This document shows, one piece after another, positions 1 to 7,616 of a DNA stretch of 30,682 nucleotides. The notes beneath the pieces were generated by a model. That model was given only the letters and a program-made list of their open reading frames with translations, was not told the origin of the DNA and did not search any database. Source of the stretch: Bacteroides sp. UBA7333 (lineage in GTDB: Bacteria; Bacteroidota; Bacteroidia; Bacteroidales; Bacteroidaceae). The stretch lies in the NCBI GenBank assembly GCA_002471195.1, contig DKPN01000074.1:1-30682 (forward strand), in the 5' to 3' direction. A program made the position numbers and the translations under genes. Numbering within the stretch: position 1 is the stretch's first letter; every line of letters begins with the position of its first letter.

Positions 1-144
1 CGTTTTTATCAAGATTTGAGTTTCAAAGAGATTGCTGAAATGACTGGAGTAAGCATAAATACATCATTGGGACGTATGCGTTATGCTATTATGAATTTGC
101 GACGAATAGCTGATAAAAATGGCGTGGTATTGACAATTAACTAA
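1..144 (+). CDS. RNA polymerase sigma factor, sigma-70 region 4 (3' end only)
   Basis: This is the last 47 codons of a gene that begins before the window; frame 1 is open from base 1 to the TAA at 142-144. The peptide has the helix-turn-helix of sigma region 4: a start like FYQDLSFKEIAEMTGVS, followed by a recognition helix SINTSLGRMRYAIMNLRR that would contact the -35/-33 promoter box. The short region 4 followed almost at once by the stop suggests a small sigma-70/ECF-type factor. Regions 2 and any regulatory partner are outside the window, so the subgroup and target genes cannot be judged. A strong hairpin terminator follows directly. Confidence 0.8.
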   Translation, partial: RFYQDLSFKEIAEMTGVSINTSLGRMRYAIMNLRRIADKNGVVLTIN

Positions 145-160
145 AAATAATAAAGAGCTT

Positions 161-226
161 TATACTAAAAAGTTAGTTTCATGCGTTATATAGTATATAA
201 CTTCTGAAACTAACTTTTTTAGTATA
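161..226 (+). terminator. Long hairpin terminator after the sigma factor gene
   Basis: The arm at 161-181 (containing AAAAAGTTAGTTTCA) pairs with 205-226 (TGAAACTAACTTTTTT followed by AGTATA) with one bulged T. The stem is about 20 bp and the 3' arm carries its own T run, so it could end transcription in both directions. It separates the sigma factor gene from the small ORF downstream. Confidence 0.75.
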
Positions 227-233
227 TAAGCCT

Positions 234-404
234 ATGAATAAAAAGACTACTCCATCTCAATCTTTAGGTTCTAAAGTCGGCGAAAAAAATGTTGAAACTC
301 CTTATGTGAGTGAGAAAACTTTAGCGTTCTTGAGAGCTTTTGCTAGTAATTATTGTGTAGAGCCGCAATTACCTAAAGGTATGCAGACAATTATATTGGG
401 TTAA
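234..404 (+). CDS. Conserved-looking small protein, 56 aa, unknown function
   Basis: An ATG at 234 opens a 56-codon frame ending in TAA at 402-404. The N-terminal 20 residues are polar and probably disordered (MNKKTTPSQSLGSKVGEKN). The C-terminal half is compact: SEKTLAFLRAFASNY, then CVEPQLPKGMQTIILG. No signal peptide, membrane segment or metal motif is seen. I recall similar short proteins ending in FLRxFAxxYxVExxLP...LN/LG next to rpe in Bacteroides-type genomes, which argues it is real, but this is from memory and no function is known to me. Its stop overlaps the start of the rpe promoter region by only a few bases. Confidence 0.6.
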   Translation: MNKKTTPSQSLGSKVGEKNVETPYVSEKTLAFLRAFASNYCVEPQLPKGMQTIILG

Positions 405-405
405 G

Positions 406-437
406 TTTGCTTCTTACAGTAATTCCCAATAACTTTG
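406..437 (+). promoter_or_regulatory. Bacteroidota-type promoter for rpe-comEC
   Basis: TTTG at 406-409, a 20-base spacer, and TAACTTTG at 430-437 match the Bacteroidota sigma-ABfr consensus TTTG-N19-21-TAnnTTTG. Transcription would start a few bases after 437, giving a leader of about 20 bases before the rpe ATG at 466. This is one of the two best full promoter matches in the window. Confidence 0.8.
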
Positions 438-465
438 TGTCGAACTTATTAAAATAGATCGACAG

Positions 466-1116
466 ATGAAACCAATTATCTCTCCCTCAATACTTTCGGC
501 CAACTTTGCTCATTTAAGCAAAGATATGGATATGATTAACCATAGTGAAGCCGATTGGGTTCATATTGATATTATGGACGGTGTTTTTGTACCCAACATT
601 TCTTTCGGATTCCCCGTGTTGAAATTTGTTACCGAACTAACTAAAAAACCATTAGATGTACATCTTATGATCGTTCAACCCGAGAAATTCATTCCGGAAG
701 TAAAGGCATTAGGTGCATCAATTATGAATGTTCATTATGAAGCCTGCCCACATTTGCATCGTGTTGTTCAGCAAATTCGTGAAGCTGGGATGAAACCTGC
801 CGTTACCATCAACCCTGCGACTCCAGTGATGTTATTGCAAGATATTATTTGTGATGTTCATATGGTATTAATCATGAGTGTAAACCCTGGTTTTGGAGGG
901 CAGAAATTTATTGAACACTCGCTCGAAAAAGTACGTGAACTTCGTGCTTTAATCGATCGTACAGGTTCTAAAGCTTTAATACAGGTCGATGGAGGTGTGA
1001 ATCTTGAAACGGCTAAACTTTTAATAGAAGCGGGAGCTGATGTACTAGTGGCAGGAAATGCTATTTTCGGAGCTGAAGATCCAGAAAAAGTAATTCAGCA
1101 AATGAAAGCCTTATAG
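466..1116 (+). CDS. rpe: Ribulose-phosphate 3-epimerase
   Basis: The enzyme interconverts D-ribulose 5-phosphate and D-xylulose 5-phosphate in the non-oxidative pentose phosphate pathway, in the cytoplasm. At 216 aa it has the normal length of a single TIM barrel. Family motifs appear in order: SPSILSANF at residues 6-14, the metal/catalytic HIDIMDG at 33-39 (His33, Asp35), DVHLMI with His66, the phosphate-loop MSVNPGFGGQKF in the middle, and VDGGVN near residue 175 with the second catalytic Asp. The ATG at 466 sits just downstream of a good promoter. comEC follows after two bases, so the two are probably co-transcribed. Confidence 0.97.
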   Translation: MKPIISPSILSANFAHLSKDMDMINHSEADWVHIDIMDGVFVPNISFGFPVLKFVTELTKKPLDVHLMIVQPEKFIPEVKALGASIMNVHYEACPHLHRVVQQIREAGMKPAVTINPATPVMLLQDIICDVHMVLIMSVNPGFGGQKFIEHSLEKVRELRALIDRTGSKALIQVDGGVNLETAKLLIEAGADVLVAGNAIFGAEDPEKVIQQMKAL

Positions 1117-1118
1117 GT

Positions 1119-3215
1119 ATGCTAAAGCAAATACACCGCTATCCTTTTTTGCGATTGATCATTGCGCTAGTGGCGGGTATTTTTTGCGGCGATATGTTAT
1201 TCGACCTTGACAGATTATATTTGTCAAGGTCTTTTTTTATTCTTTTTTTTATTGCGTTTTTAGCTCTTTTACTACTTTATAGAATTTCAAAATCTTTTCG
1301 CTGGCGATGGCTTTTTGGCATGCTAGTATTAATAACCATTTTCTTTTTGGGTGCTTTCAATATGACCTATCGATTACAGAAAAGTGAAGTAAGTTTGCCC
1401 GATACAGTTGCTACCTATCATGTCGAAATATTAAATCGCCCTCAATTAAAAACAAACAGCTATTTATATAAAGTTTCTATCTTGTCGATGGTCGACTCTT
1501 TAAGTGCTCATCCAATAAAGGGCGATGCCTTACTTTATCTTAGTGTGGATTCGTTGAGTCGCAAACTCAGGCCTGGAAATGAACTTTTAGTGCAGACTCA
1601 TTTCGCAGCTCCAAAAAGTAGAGGCAATCCCGATGAATTTGATTATGCCCGTTATTTACGTAGAAAGGGAATCGGCATTACAGCCTTTGCGGATAGTTTA
1701 CATTGGAAATGTATAAACAAGTTGGAAAAAATTGATAGTCGCGAACAATCATTATTATGTCGCGATAGAATATTAGAACGATATAAAAAATTGGGTTTTG
1801 AAAATGATAACTTAGCAATAATATCTGCTTTAACGTTGGGCGATAAAGAGGAACTGAGTGATGATATAAAACAATCATATTCGATAGCAGGAGCTAGCCA
1901 CATACTTGCAATATCGGGTATGCACATCGGTTTAATATGTGTTTTATTATTATTTCTAACTCGTTTTATTCCATCCCATCAAACTTACATGCAAGTGATT
2001 CGTGCAGCAGCAATAATACTTGTTTTGATGGCCTTTGCTTTTTTTGTAGGTTCCACTCCATCGGTAGTACGTTCTGTTATCATGTTCTCGATATTTTTAA
2101 TTGGGAATGTATTGATGAGGGAGAAAAATTCAATAAATACATTTTTGGCTACGGCGTTTATAATGTTACTTATATATCCAGCATGGCTATTTGATATTGG
2201 TTTTCAGTTATCATTTATGGCAGTGGGGGCTATTTTACTGTTGCAACCCTATTTTTATAAATTTCATATTACGAATTCGCGAATACTCCATTTTATCATA
2301 AATATTCTAGTTGTATCGATTGCTGCTCAAATAGGGGTTTTCCCTTTGGTATTATTTTATTTTTATCGTTTTTCTACTTTTTTCCTACTAACCAATATTC
2401 TGGTTATTCCTCTACTTTCTTTTATTATGTATAGCTCTTTGTTCATGTTACTGTGTCCTATTTATATAGTGCAAACCTGGATGGCTATATTGGTAAAGGG
2501 CCAAATTAATTTGCTGAATGAAATTGTAAGATGGATTGAGCACTTACCCTATTCATCACTAGAAGGATTATGGATGCATTCATTACAAACTGTTTTATTG
2601 TATATAGTTTTTCTATCACTGTTTTACTATTGCATCAAACATACTGCACCTCGATTAATCTTTATGCTTACTTCCATCTTGTTGTTTTCACTATCCATCA
2701 TCATTGTCCGGCAAATTAATCATCCCCAAAAGAGTATCGTATTTTATAATATACGTAACTATCCTTTGGTTCATATCATCTCTTCTAATCATCGTTCATG
2801 GATCATTGCATCCGACTCATCTCAGGTTAATCACACCGCTCTTGCGACACTGCAGCCCTATTGGAATCGATTACAATTAAAGAGACCAATTTACATTTCT
2901 GATGAAACTAATGATGGTCAGATTAATATACAAAATCAAATTGTTGAATATCATGGAAAACGAATTTGTATTGTTAATGATAACCGTTGGAATAATTATT
3001 GTTCCGATCGGCCCATGACCATAGATTATCTTTATATATGCAAAGGTTATAAAGGAAAACTAGATGATCTATTACAACTATTTAGTACTAAATTGGTTAT
3101 AATGGATAGTGCTTTGTCAAACTACTGGAAAACTCGTCATCAAGACGATTGTCGTAAATTAGGAGTGCGATATCATTCTTTGTCGGATAAAGGTTCCATT
3201 CGTTTTTTGCTCTAA
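1119..3215 (+). CDS. comEC: ComEC/Rec2-family DNA-uptake channel protein
   Basis: This is a 698-aa polytopic inner-membrane protein of the ComEC/Rec2 family, which forms the channel for single-stranded DNA during natural transformation. The N-terminal 80 residues contain three hydrophobic segments, followed by a soluble OB-like (DUF4131) region at about 85-210. The Competence domain follows from about 225 to 480, with its hallmark GASHILAISGMHIGLI near residue 258 and many membrane helices. The last 150 residues (from about VFYNIRNYPLVHII) look like a metallo-beta-lactamase fold without the HxHxDH zinc motif, so a nuclease activity is not supported. The ATG lies two bases after the rpe stop. 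Whether the host is actually transformable cannot be inferred from this gene alone. Confidence 0.9.
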   Translation: MLKQIHRYPFLRLIIALVAGIFCGDMLFDLDRLYLSRSFFILFFIAFLALLLLYRISKSFRWRWLFGMLVLITIFFLGAFNMTYRLQKSEVSLPDTVATYHVEILNRPQLKTNSYLYKVSILSMVDSLSAHPIKGDALLYLSVDSLSRKLRPGNELLVQTHFAAPKSRGNPDEFDYARYLRRKGIGITAFADSLHWKCINKLEKIDSREQSLLCRDRILERYKKLGFENDNLAIISALTLGDKEELSDDIKQSYSIAGASHILAISGMHIGLICVLLLFLTRFIPSHQTYMQVIRAAAIILVLMAFAFFVGSTPSVVRSVIMFSIFLIGNVLMREKNSINTFLATAFIMLLIYPAWLFDIGFQLSFMAVGAILLLQPYFYKFHITNSRILHFIINILVVSIAAQIGVFPLVLFYFYRFSTFFLLTNILVIPLLSFIMYSSLFMLLCPIYIVQTWMAILVKGQINLLNEIVRWIEHLPYSSLEGLWMHSLQTVLLYIVFLSLFYYCIKHTAPRLIFMLTSILLFSLSIIIVRQINHPQKSIVFYNIRNYPLVHIISSNHRSWIIASDSSQVNHTALATLQPYWNRLQLKRPIYISDETNDGQINIQNQIVEYHGKRICIVNDNRWNNYCSDRPMTIDYLYICKGYKGKLDDLLQLFSTKLVIMDSALSNYWKTRHQDDCRKLGVRYHSLSDKGSIRFLL

Positions 3216-3231
3216 GTTGAGATTATTATCG

Positions 3232-3239
3232 TATTTTTG
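3232..3239 (+). promoter_or_regulatory. -7 element TATTTTTG for the DHH phosphoesterase gene
   Basis: TATTTTTG matches TAnnTTTG exactly, with a TTTG at 3206-3209 at a slightly long spacing of 22. The element decides the start of the next gene: the in-frame TTG at 3237 lies inside it, so the ATG at 3258 must be used. Confidence 0.55.
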
Positions 3240-3257
3240 TTGTTTAAATTAAATTAT

Positions 3258-4292
3258 ATGTTATCAAAAATTATTGCTCAAACCAATATAGATCATTTTA
3301 ATAAATGGTTTCAACGTGCAGATACTATCGTAATCGTTTCTCATGTATCTCCCGATGGTGATGCTTTAGGATCATCCTTGGCTTTAGCTCATTTTCTTGA
3401 ATCACAAGAAAAAACAGTGAATGTGATAATGCCTAATGCTTTTCCGGAATTTCTACGTTGGATGCCCGGAAGTAAAGACATTCTTATATATGAAAAATAC
3501 AAAGAGTATGCCGATGAGCTTATAGCCAATGCTGACGTGATATGCTGCTTAGACTTTAATGCAGTTAAGCGTTTAGATACTATGAGCGATGCTGTGGCCA
3601 ATTCTCCAGCTCGTAAAGTCATGATCGATCATCATTTATATCCCGAAGATTTTTGTCGTATTGTGATCTCTCATCCTGAAATCTCATCCACTTCAGAATT
3701 GGTATTTCGCTTGATTTGTCGTTTGGGTTATTATGATGACATATCGTATGAGTGCGCACAATGTATATACACTGGTATGATGACTGATACGGGTGGTTTC
3801 ACCTATAATTCGAATAGTAGCGAAATATATTATATTATCAGTCAACTATTGTCAAAAGGCATCGACAAAGATGATATTTACCGTCGTGTTTTTAATACCT
3901 ACTCAGAATGTCGTTTACGTTTGATGGGACATGTGTTGACGAATATGAAAGTATATAGCGATTATAATACAGCCTTAATTTCATTAACGACTAAAGAACA
4001 AAGTGAATATCAATATGTGAAAGGTGATAGCGAAGGATTTGTAAACATTCCTTTATCCATCAAAAAAGTATGTTTCTCGTGTTTTCTTCGTGAAGATACC
4101 GAAAAAGCCATGATCAAAATTTCGTTGCGTTCGGTAGGTACTTTCCCTTGCAATAAATTGGCGGCAGAATTTTTTAATGGTGGTGGACACCTCAATGCTT
4201 CGGGAGGAGAGTTTTACGGAACTATGGATGAGGCTGTTAAAGTGTTTGAAGAAGCACTCGAAAAATTCAAACCACTGTTATTGGCCGATTAA
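3258..4292 (+). CDS. DHH/DHHA1-family phosphoesterase, NrnA-like oligoribonuclease/pAp phosphatase
   Basis: The predicted cytoplasmic hydrolase degrades nanoRNA or c-di-nucleotide breakdown products and/or 3'-phosphoadenosine 5'-phosphate, as NrnA does. Numbered from the ATG at 3258 (344 aa), the DHH motifs are: H29 with SPDGDALGS at 31-39 (Asp33, Asp35), CCLDFN with Asp99, the DHH triplet at 124-126, and MTDTGGF near 175. The C-terminal DHHA1 domain carries FNGGGHLNASGG near 315, which binds the substrate phosphate. A frame extension to a TTG at 3237 runs through a promoter element and is rejected. The sequence cannot tell nanoRNase, pAp phosphatase or cyclic-dinucleotide phosphodiesterase activity apart. 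Confidence 0.88.
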   Translation: MLSKIIAQTNIDHFNKWFQRADTIVIVSHVSPDGDALGSSLALAHFLESQEKTVNVIMPNAFPEFLRWMPGSKDILIYEKYKEYADELIANADVICCLDFNAVKRLDTMSDAVANSPARKVMIDHHLYPEDFCRIVISHPEISSTSELVFRLICRLGYYDDISYECAQCIYTGMMTDTGGFTYNSNSSEIYYIISQLLSKGIDKDDIYRRVFNTYSECRLRLMGHVLTNMKVYSDYNTALISLTTKEQSEYQYVKGDSEGFVNIPLSIKKVCFSCFLREDTEKAMIKISLRSVGTFPCNKLAAEFFNGGGHLNASGGEFYGTMDEAVKVFEEALEKFKPLLLAD

Positions 4293-4305
4293 ACTATAAA
4301 TGAAT

Positions 4306-4313
4306 TATATTTG
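4306..4313 (+). promoter_or_regulatory. Possible distal -7 element TATATTTG upstream of the DUF4827 gene
   Basis: TATATTTG matches TAnnTTTG, with a TTG at 4281-4283 upstream. If used, it would give a leader of about 110 bases containing the 4340-4381 hairpin. A second -7 element lies closer to the gene, so this one is uncertain. Confidence 0.35.
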
Positions 4314-4339
4314 TGCAGTTAAAAGTGCAATTTTAAACG

Positions 4340-4381
4340 TTAAAATACTCGAACAAACGTATGCAATGTTCGGTATTTTAA
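4340..4381 (+). terminator. AT-rich hairpin, possible terminator of the rpe-comEC-DHH stretch
   Basis: The arm TTAAAATACTCGAACA (4340-4355) pairs with TGTTCGGTATTTTAA (4367-4381) with one unpaired base and an 11-base loop. It has no classical T run after it, though the stem base is A/T only and the structure would work in either direction. It may instead be a leader structure for the next gene. Confidence 0.45.
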
Positions 4382-4391
4382 TGATTTAAGA

Positions 4392-4399
4392 TAACTTTG
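4392..4399 (+). promoter_or_regulatory. -7 element TAACTTTG for the DUF4827 lipoprotein gene
   Basis: TAACTTTG matches the consensus exactly and sits 32 bases before the ATG at 4431. The -33 region (TTCG at 4369-4372) is a weak match and overlaps the preceding hairpin. Confidence 0.55.
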
Positions 4400-4430
4400 T
4401 AAACAATATATTCAGTTAATATACAGATAC

Positions 4431-5105
4431 ATGAAAAAAATAGCATTTCTATTATTGGCAATTATTACTGTGGGAGGTTTCTTCCATTCATGCGACAACT
4501 CTAAAACATATGCAGAAATGCTCGAAGATGAGCGCAAAGCTGTAAACGACTTTATTAAGAAAAACGGAATTACTGTAATCTCGGTTGAAGAGTTCGAAAA
4601 AGATACCATTACAGATGTTAGCAAAAACGAATATGTAAGTTTCAGTAATGGAGTTTATATGCAAATTGTAAAACGTTATGGTAATGATCCTTCTGAAGAT
4701 ACCTATTATGAAAGTTTTCAAGATGCTCCAGAGTTCGAAAATAATAATTTGATTTTAGCACGTTTTACTGAGGTGGATATTATTTCGAATGATACAACCT
4801 CTGCTTCCAATGTTTCGAATCCGATTCAATTATTAAATATTTATCCTGATGGTTTCCGTTATACCGACAATGGTTACTCGGTTTATGGCCAATTTGTATC
4901 AGAGCCCGGTTTAGCACTTTATTATGGTTTTGGTATGGGAGGTGCATACGATACAAATGTTCCTGCAGGTTGGTTGATGGCATTGCAATATATTCGTGAT
5001 GGTGCTCATGTAAAACTTATTGTACCATCTAAAAACGGACATTCAATAGCTCAAAACTATGTATATCCATATTTCTATGATATACGAGAATTTTATATCT
5101 ACTAA
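4431..5105 (+). CDS. DUF4827-type, FKBP-like lipoprotein
   Basis: This 224-aa protein has a lipoprotein signal peptide: charged KK, a hydrophobic stretch LLLAIITVGGFF, then HSC with the lipidated Cys at residue 21. The mature part begins with a helical segment (about 25-45, AEMLEDERKAVNDFIKKNG). The C-terminal third contains VPAGWLMALQYIRDGAHVKLIVPS, the pattern of an FKBP-fold peptidyl-prolyl isomerase core in which the target passes under the helix into a flap. I recognise it as the DUF4827 family found in Bacteroidales beside glmM. Isomerase activity is unproven because several FKBP active-site aromatics are not obvious. It probably faces the periplasm. It lies 35 bases upstream of glmM, and co-transcription is plausible. 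Confidence 0.75.
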   Translation: MKKIAFLLLAIITVGGFFHSCDNSKTYAEMLEDERKAVNDFIKKNGITVISVEEFEKDTITDVSKNEYVSFSNGVYMQIVKRYGNDPSEDTYYESFQDAPEFENNNLILARFTEVDIISNDTTSASNVSNPIQLLNIYPDGFRYTDNGYSVYGQFVSEPGLALYYGFGMGGAYDTNVPAGWLMALQYIRDGAHVKLIVPSKNGHSIAQNYVYPYFYDIREFYIY

Positions 5106-5140
5106 CAATTTATTAAATAAAACCTCATATTTCTAATCAT

Positions 5141-6529
5141 ATGACACTTATAAAATCAATCTCGGGAATCCGCGGAACTATAGGTGGAGGAGTAGGTGAA
5201 GGCTTAAATCCTCTTGATATTGTAAAATTCACATCGGCTTATGCTACTTTAATTCGTAGAACTTGCCAATCGAAAAGCAATAAAATAGTAGTGGGAAGAG
5301 ATGCACGTATCTCAGGAGAGATGGTGAAAAATGTAGTAGTGGGTACACTAATGGGTATGGGATGGGACGTGGTTGATATTGATTTAGCTTCGACTCCAAC
5401 AACTGAGTTGGCCGTTACAATGGAAGGTGCCTCAGGTGGTATTATTCTTACTGCATCTCATAATCCTAAACAATGGAATGCGCTTAAGTTACTAAACGAA
5501 TATGGCGAATTCTTAAATGCAAAAGAAGGCGAAGAGGTACTGAGAATTGCCGATGCTGAAGATTTTGACTATGCTGATGTAGATCAGTTAGGATCATATC
5601 GTAAAGATTTATCCTATAATCAAAAGCATATTGATGCAGTTTTAGCCCTTAACTTAGTCGATGTAGAGGCTATTAAAAAAGCAAACTTCCGTGTAGCATT
5701 GGATTGTGTTAACTCTGTAGGTGGAATTATACTTCCACAGTTGTTAGAACAATTGGGTGTAAAACACATAGAAACATTATATTGCGATCCTACCGGTCAT
5801 TTTGCTCATAATCCTGAGCCATTAGAAAAGAACTTAGGTGATATCATGGGATTGATGAAAGGTGGCAAAGCCGATATCGCATTTGTTGTTGATCCTGATG
5901 TAGACCGTTTAGCTATGATTTGCGAAAATGGCGAAATGTTTGGCGAAGAATATACTTTAGTGTCAGTAGCCGATTATGTATTGAAGCATACACCGGGCAA
6001 TACAGTTTCGAACTTGAGCTCAACTCGTGCTTTGCGTGATGTAACCAATAAATACGGACAACACTATTTTGCTTCGGCCGTAGGCGAAGTAAATGTAACC
6101 ACTAAAATGAAAGAAGTGGGTGCTGTTATTGGTGGCGAAGGAAATGGTGGTATTATTTATCCTGAAAGCCATTATGGTCGTGATGCTTTAGTAGGAATCG
6201 CTCTTTTCTTGAGCCATTTGGCACACGAAGGTAAAACGGCTAGTGAGCTTAGAGCTTCGTATCCTCCCTATTTTATTGCTAAAAATAAGGTGGATTTGAC
6301 TCCCGGTATTAATGTGGATGCCATTTTAGATAAGGTAAAAGAAATCTATAAAAACGAAGAGATCAACGATATCGATGGTGTAAAAATTGATTTTGCCGAT
6401 CAATGGGTGCATCTACGAAAAAGTAATACCGAACCAATTATCCGAGTATATAGTGAAGCATCAACAATGCAAGCTGCCGAAGCAATTGGACAAAAAATAA
6501 TGGACGTAATAAATGAACTCGCTAAGTAG
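5141..6529 (+). CDS. glmM: Phosphoglucosamine mutase (phosphohexomutase superfamily)
   Basis: The enzyme converts glucosamine 6-phosphate to glucosamine 1-phosphate for UDP-GlcNAc, and so for peptidoglycan and lipid A synthesis. At 462 aa it has the four-domain phosphohexomutase layout: the phosphoserine loop TASHNPKQWN with Ser106, the Mg2+-binding loop DPDVDRL with Asp251, Asp253 and Asp255, the sugar-specificity loop GGEGNGG near Glu333, and the phosphate-binding RKSNTEPIIRVYSEA near residue 428. The sequence resembles the archaeal-type GlmM subgroup common in Bacteroidota more than the Proteobacterial type. Phosphomannomutase activity is the main alternative. A strong terminator follows. 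Confidence 0.87.
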   Translation: MTLIKSISGIRGTIGGGVGEGLNPLDIVKFTSAYATLIRRTCQSKSNKIVVGRDARISGEMVKNVVVGTLMGMGWDVVDIDLASTPTTELAVTMEGASGGIILTASHNPKQWNALKLLNEYGEFLNAKEGEEVLRIADAEDFDYADVDQLGSYRKDLSYNQKHIDAVLALNLVDVEAIKKANFRVALDCVNSVGGIILPQLLEQLGVKHIETLYCDPTGHFAHNPEPLEKNLGDIMGLMKGGKADIAFVVDPDVDRLAMICENGEMFGEEYTLVSVADYVLKHTPGNTVSNLSSTRALRDVTNKYGQHYFASAVGEVNVTTKMKEVGAVIGGEGNGGIIYPESHYGRDALVGIALFLSHLAHEGKTASELRASYPPYFIAKNKVDLTPGINVDAILDKVKEIYKNEEINDIDGVKIDFADQWVHLRKSNTEPIIRVYSEASTMQAAEAIGQKIMDVINELAK

Positions 6530-6544
6530 TAGATTCATCATATA

Positions 6545-6584
6545 ATACAAAAAGAAGGGGCCGTAAAGCCCCTTCTTTTTGTAT
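6545..6584. terminator. Bidirectional terminator between glmM and the convergent zinc-ribbon gene
   Basis: A perfect 17-bp inverted repeat (6545-6561 with 6568-6584, loop CGTAAA) contains GAAGGGGC/GCCCCTTC with A-run and T-run flanks. It can stop glmM transcripts and those of the leftward operon that ends at 6600. Confidence 0.9.
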
Positions 6585-6599
6585 ATAACGGTTTAAATA

Positions 6600-7616
6600 T
6601 CAATAATTCATTTTTCCACAGTGCGGACAAACTCCTTTCGACTGAATTTTTTTTCCACAATATCCACAATAATATTTATATTGAATTGATGTATAGATGC
6701 GCTTAAAGAATAAAAAAGCCACAACAAAAAAGAATAGATATCCTATATATATATTGGTGGTATACATGAAAAAGAAATAACAGAAGATACATGTCGATAA
6801 AACCCCCAATAGATAGAATATTGCCGGAATAGGACGCAACTGTTTGAATGATTCGTCAATAACTGCTATCAGTACAATAATCGATGTCCATAATCCGGCA
6901 AGAAAAAGACTCAATATAAGCGGTGTTTTAAAAGGCGAAAGTGTAGGATTAAAATAAAAATATTGCCAGGTTTGTGGTGCAAACAACTGAATCGATTCGT
7001 ACAGCACAGCACAAAACGAAATCAGTACACAAAGCAATATTGGGTATACACTGTCTATATCATTAAAATAGACCACCTTTAACTGCTTTTTATAGAAAGC
7101 TCTTGCAATAAGAAGCGTGATACAAATAGCAAACGTTATTAGGAAATATGAGACATGCGTGTGGCTGAAAATATAGATAGCTTCCGATATACTATCTGTT
7201 GGTACAAACGACTCTACTAACTCTTTTTCTCGTATCCATCCTTGTATTTCTTGGTTATGGGCCACTTTCACCCAAATGCTGTCGATGGTATCGGTAGGAT
7301 GAATGTTGAACTCGGCAACTACAATACGATCTCCTTTTCGTAGCGATACAAATGAGTCTTTAATGGGGAGTCTTTCTATTTGCATACTGTCTGCATACAA
7401 TTCGAAATTAGAATTGATGCTGTAGTAGCGTTGCGATAAAAATGTTAGCGAATCTTTTTCTTGCTGCGTCGAATCACTGCCGATGGTCACATTGTTTTTA
7501 TAATGGCAGCCCCATAAAAAAAGAACGATAAAAGAAAGAGATGCCAACAACCATTTTCTCTTACCGGTGGATAAGAAACCTAGAAGTTTAAAATGGTTGT
7601 TGGCAAATTGTTTCAT
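6600..7616 (-). CDS. Membrane lipoprotein with SH3-like domain and C-terminal zinc ribbon, unknown function
   Basis: This 338-aa protein has an unusual domain order. Residues 20-37 form a signal segment ending in FLWGC, a possible lipobox with Cys37. Residues 75-140 resemble a bacterial SH3-like domain (RKGDRIVVAEFN ... IWVKVAHNQEIQGWIREKELVE). Then come about five membrane helices (from 155 to 310). The last 20 residues form a zinc ribbon, CGYCGKK-n-CPHCGK. The start ATG overlaps the stop of the upstream U32 gene as ATGA, so the two are co-translated. I do not recognise a characterised relative; an envelope sensor or scaffold is only a guess. With the SH3 domain periplasmic and five helices following, the ribbon could end up in the cytoplasm. 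Confidence 0.75.
   Translation of the reverse strand: MKQFANNHFKLLGFLSTGKRKWLLASLSFIVLFLWGCHYKNNVTIGSDSTQQEKDSLTFLSQRYYSINSNFELYADSMQIERLPIKDSFVSLRKGDRIVVAEFNIHPTDTIDSIWVKVAHNQEIQGWIREKELVESFVPTDSISEAIYIFSHTHVSYFLITFAICITLLIARAFYKKQLKVVYFNDIDSVYPILLCVLISFCAVLYESIQLFAPQTWQYFYFNPTLSPFKTPLILSLFLAGLWTSIIVLIAVIDESFKQLRPIPAIFYLLGVLSTCIFCYFFFMYTTNIYIGYLFFFVVAFLFFKRIYTSIQYKYYCGYCGKKIQSKGVCPHCGKMNY

Noticed and set aside
4402..4430. Operator-like CAATAT upstream of the DUF4827 gene
   Set aside because: The partner half-site after 7 bases is TAATAT, not WTATTG, so the palindrome fails.
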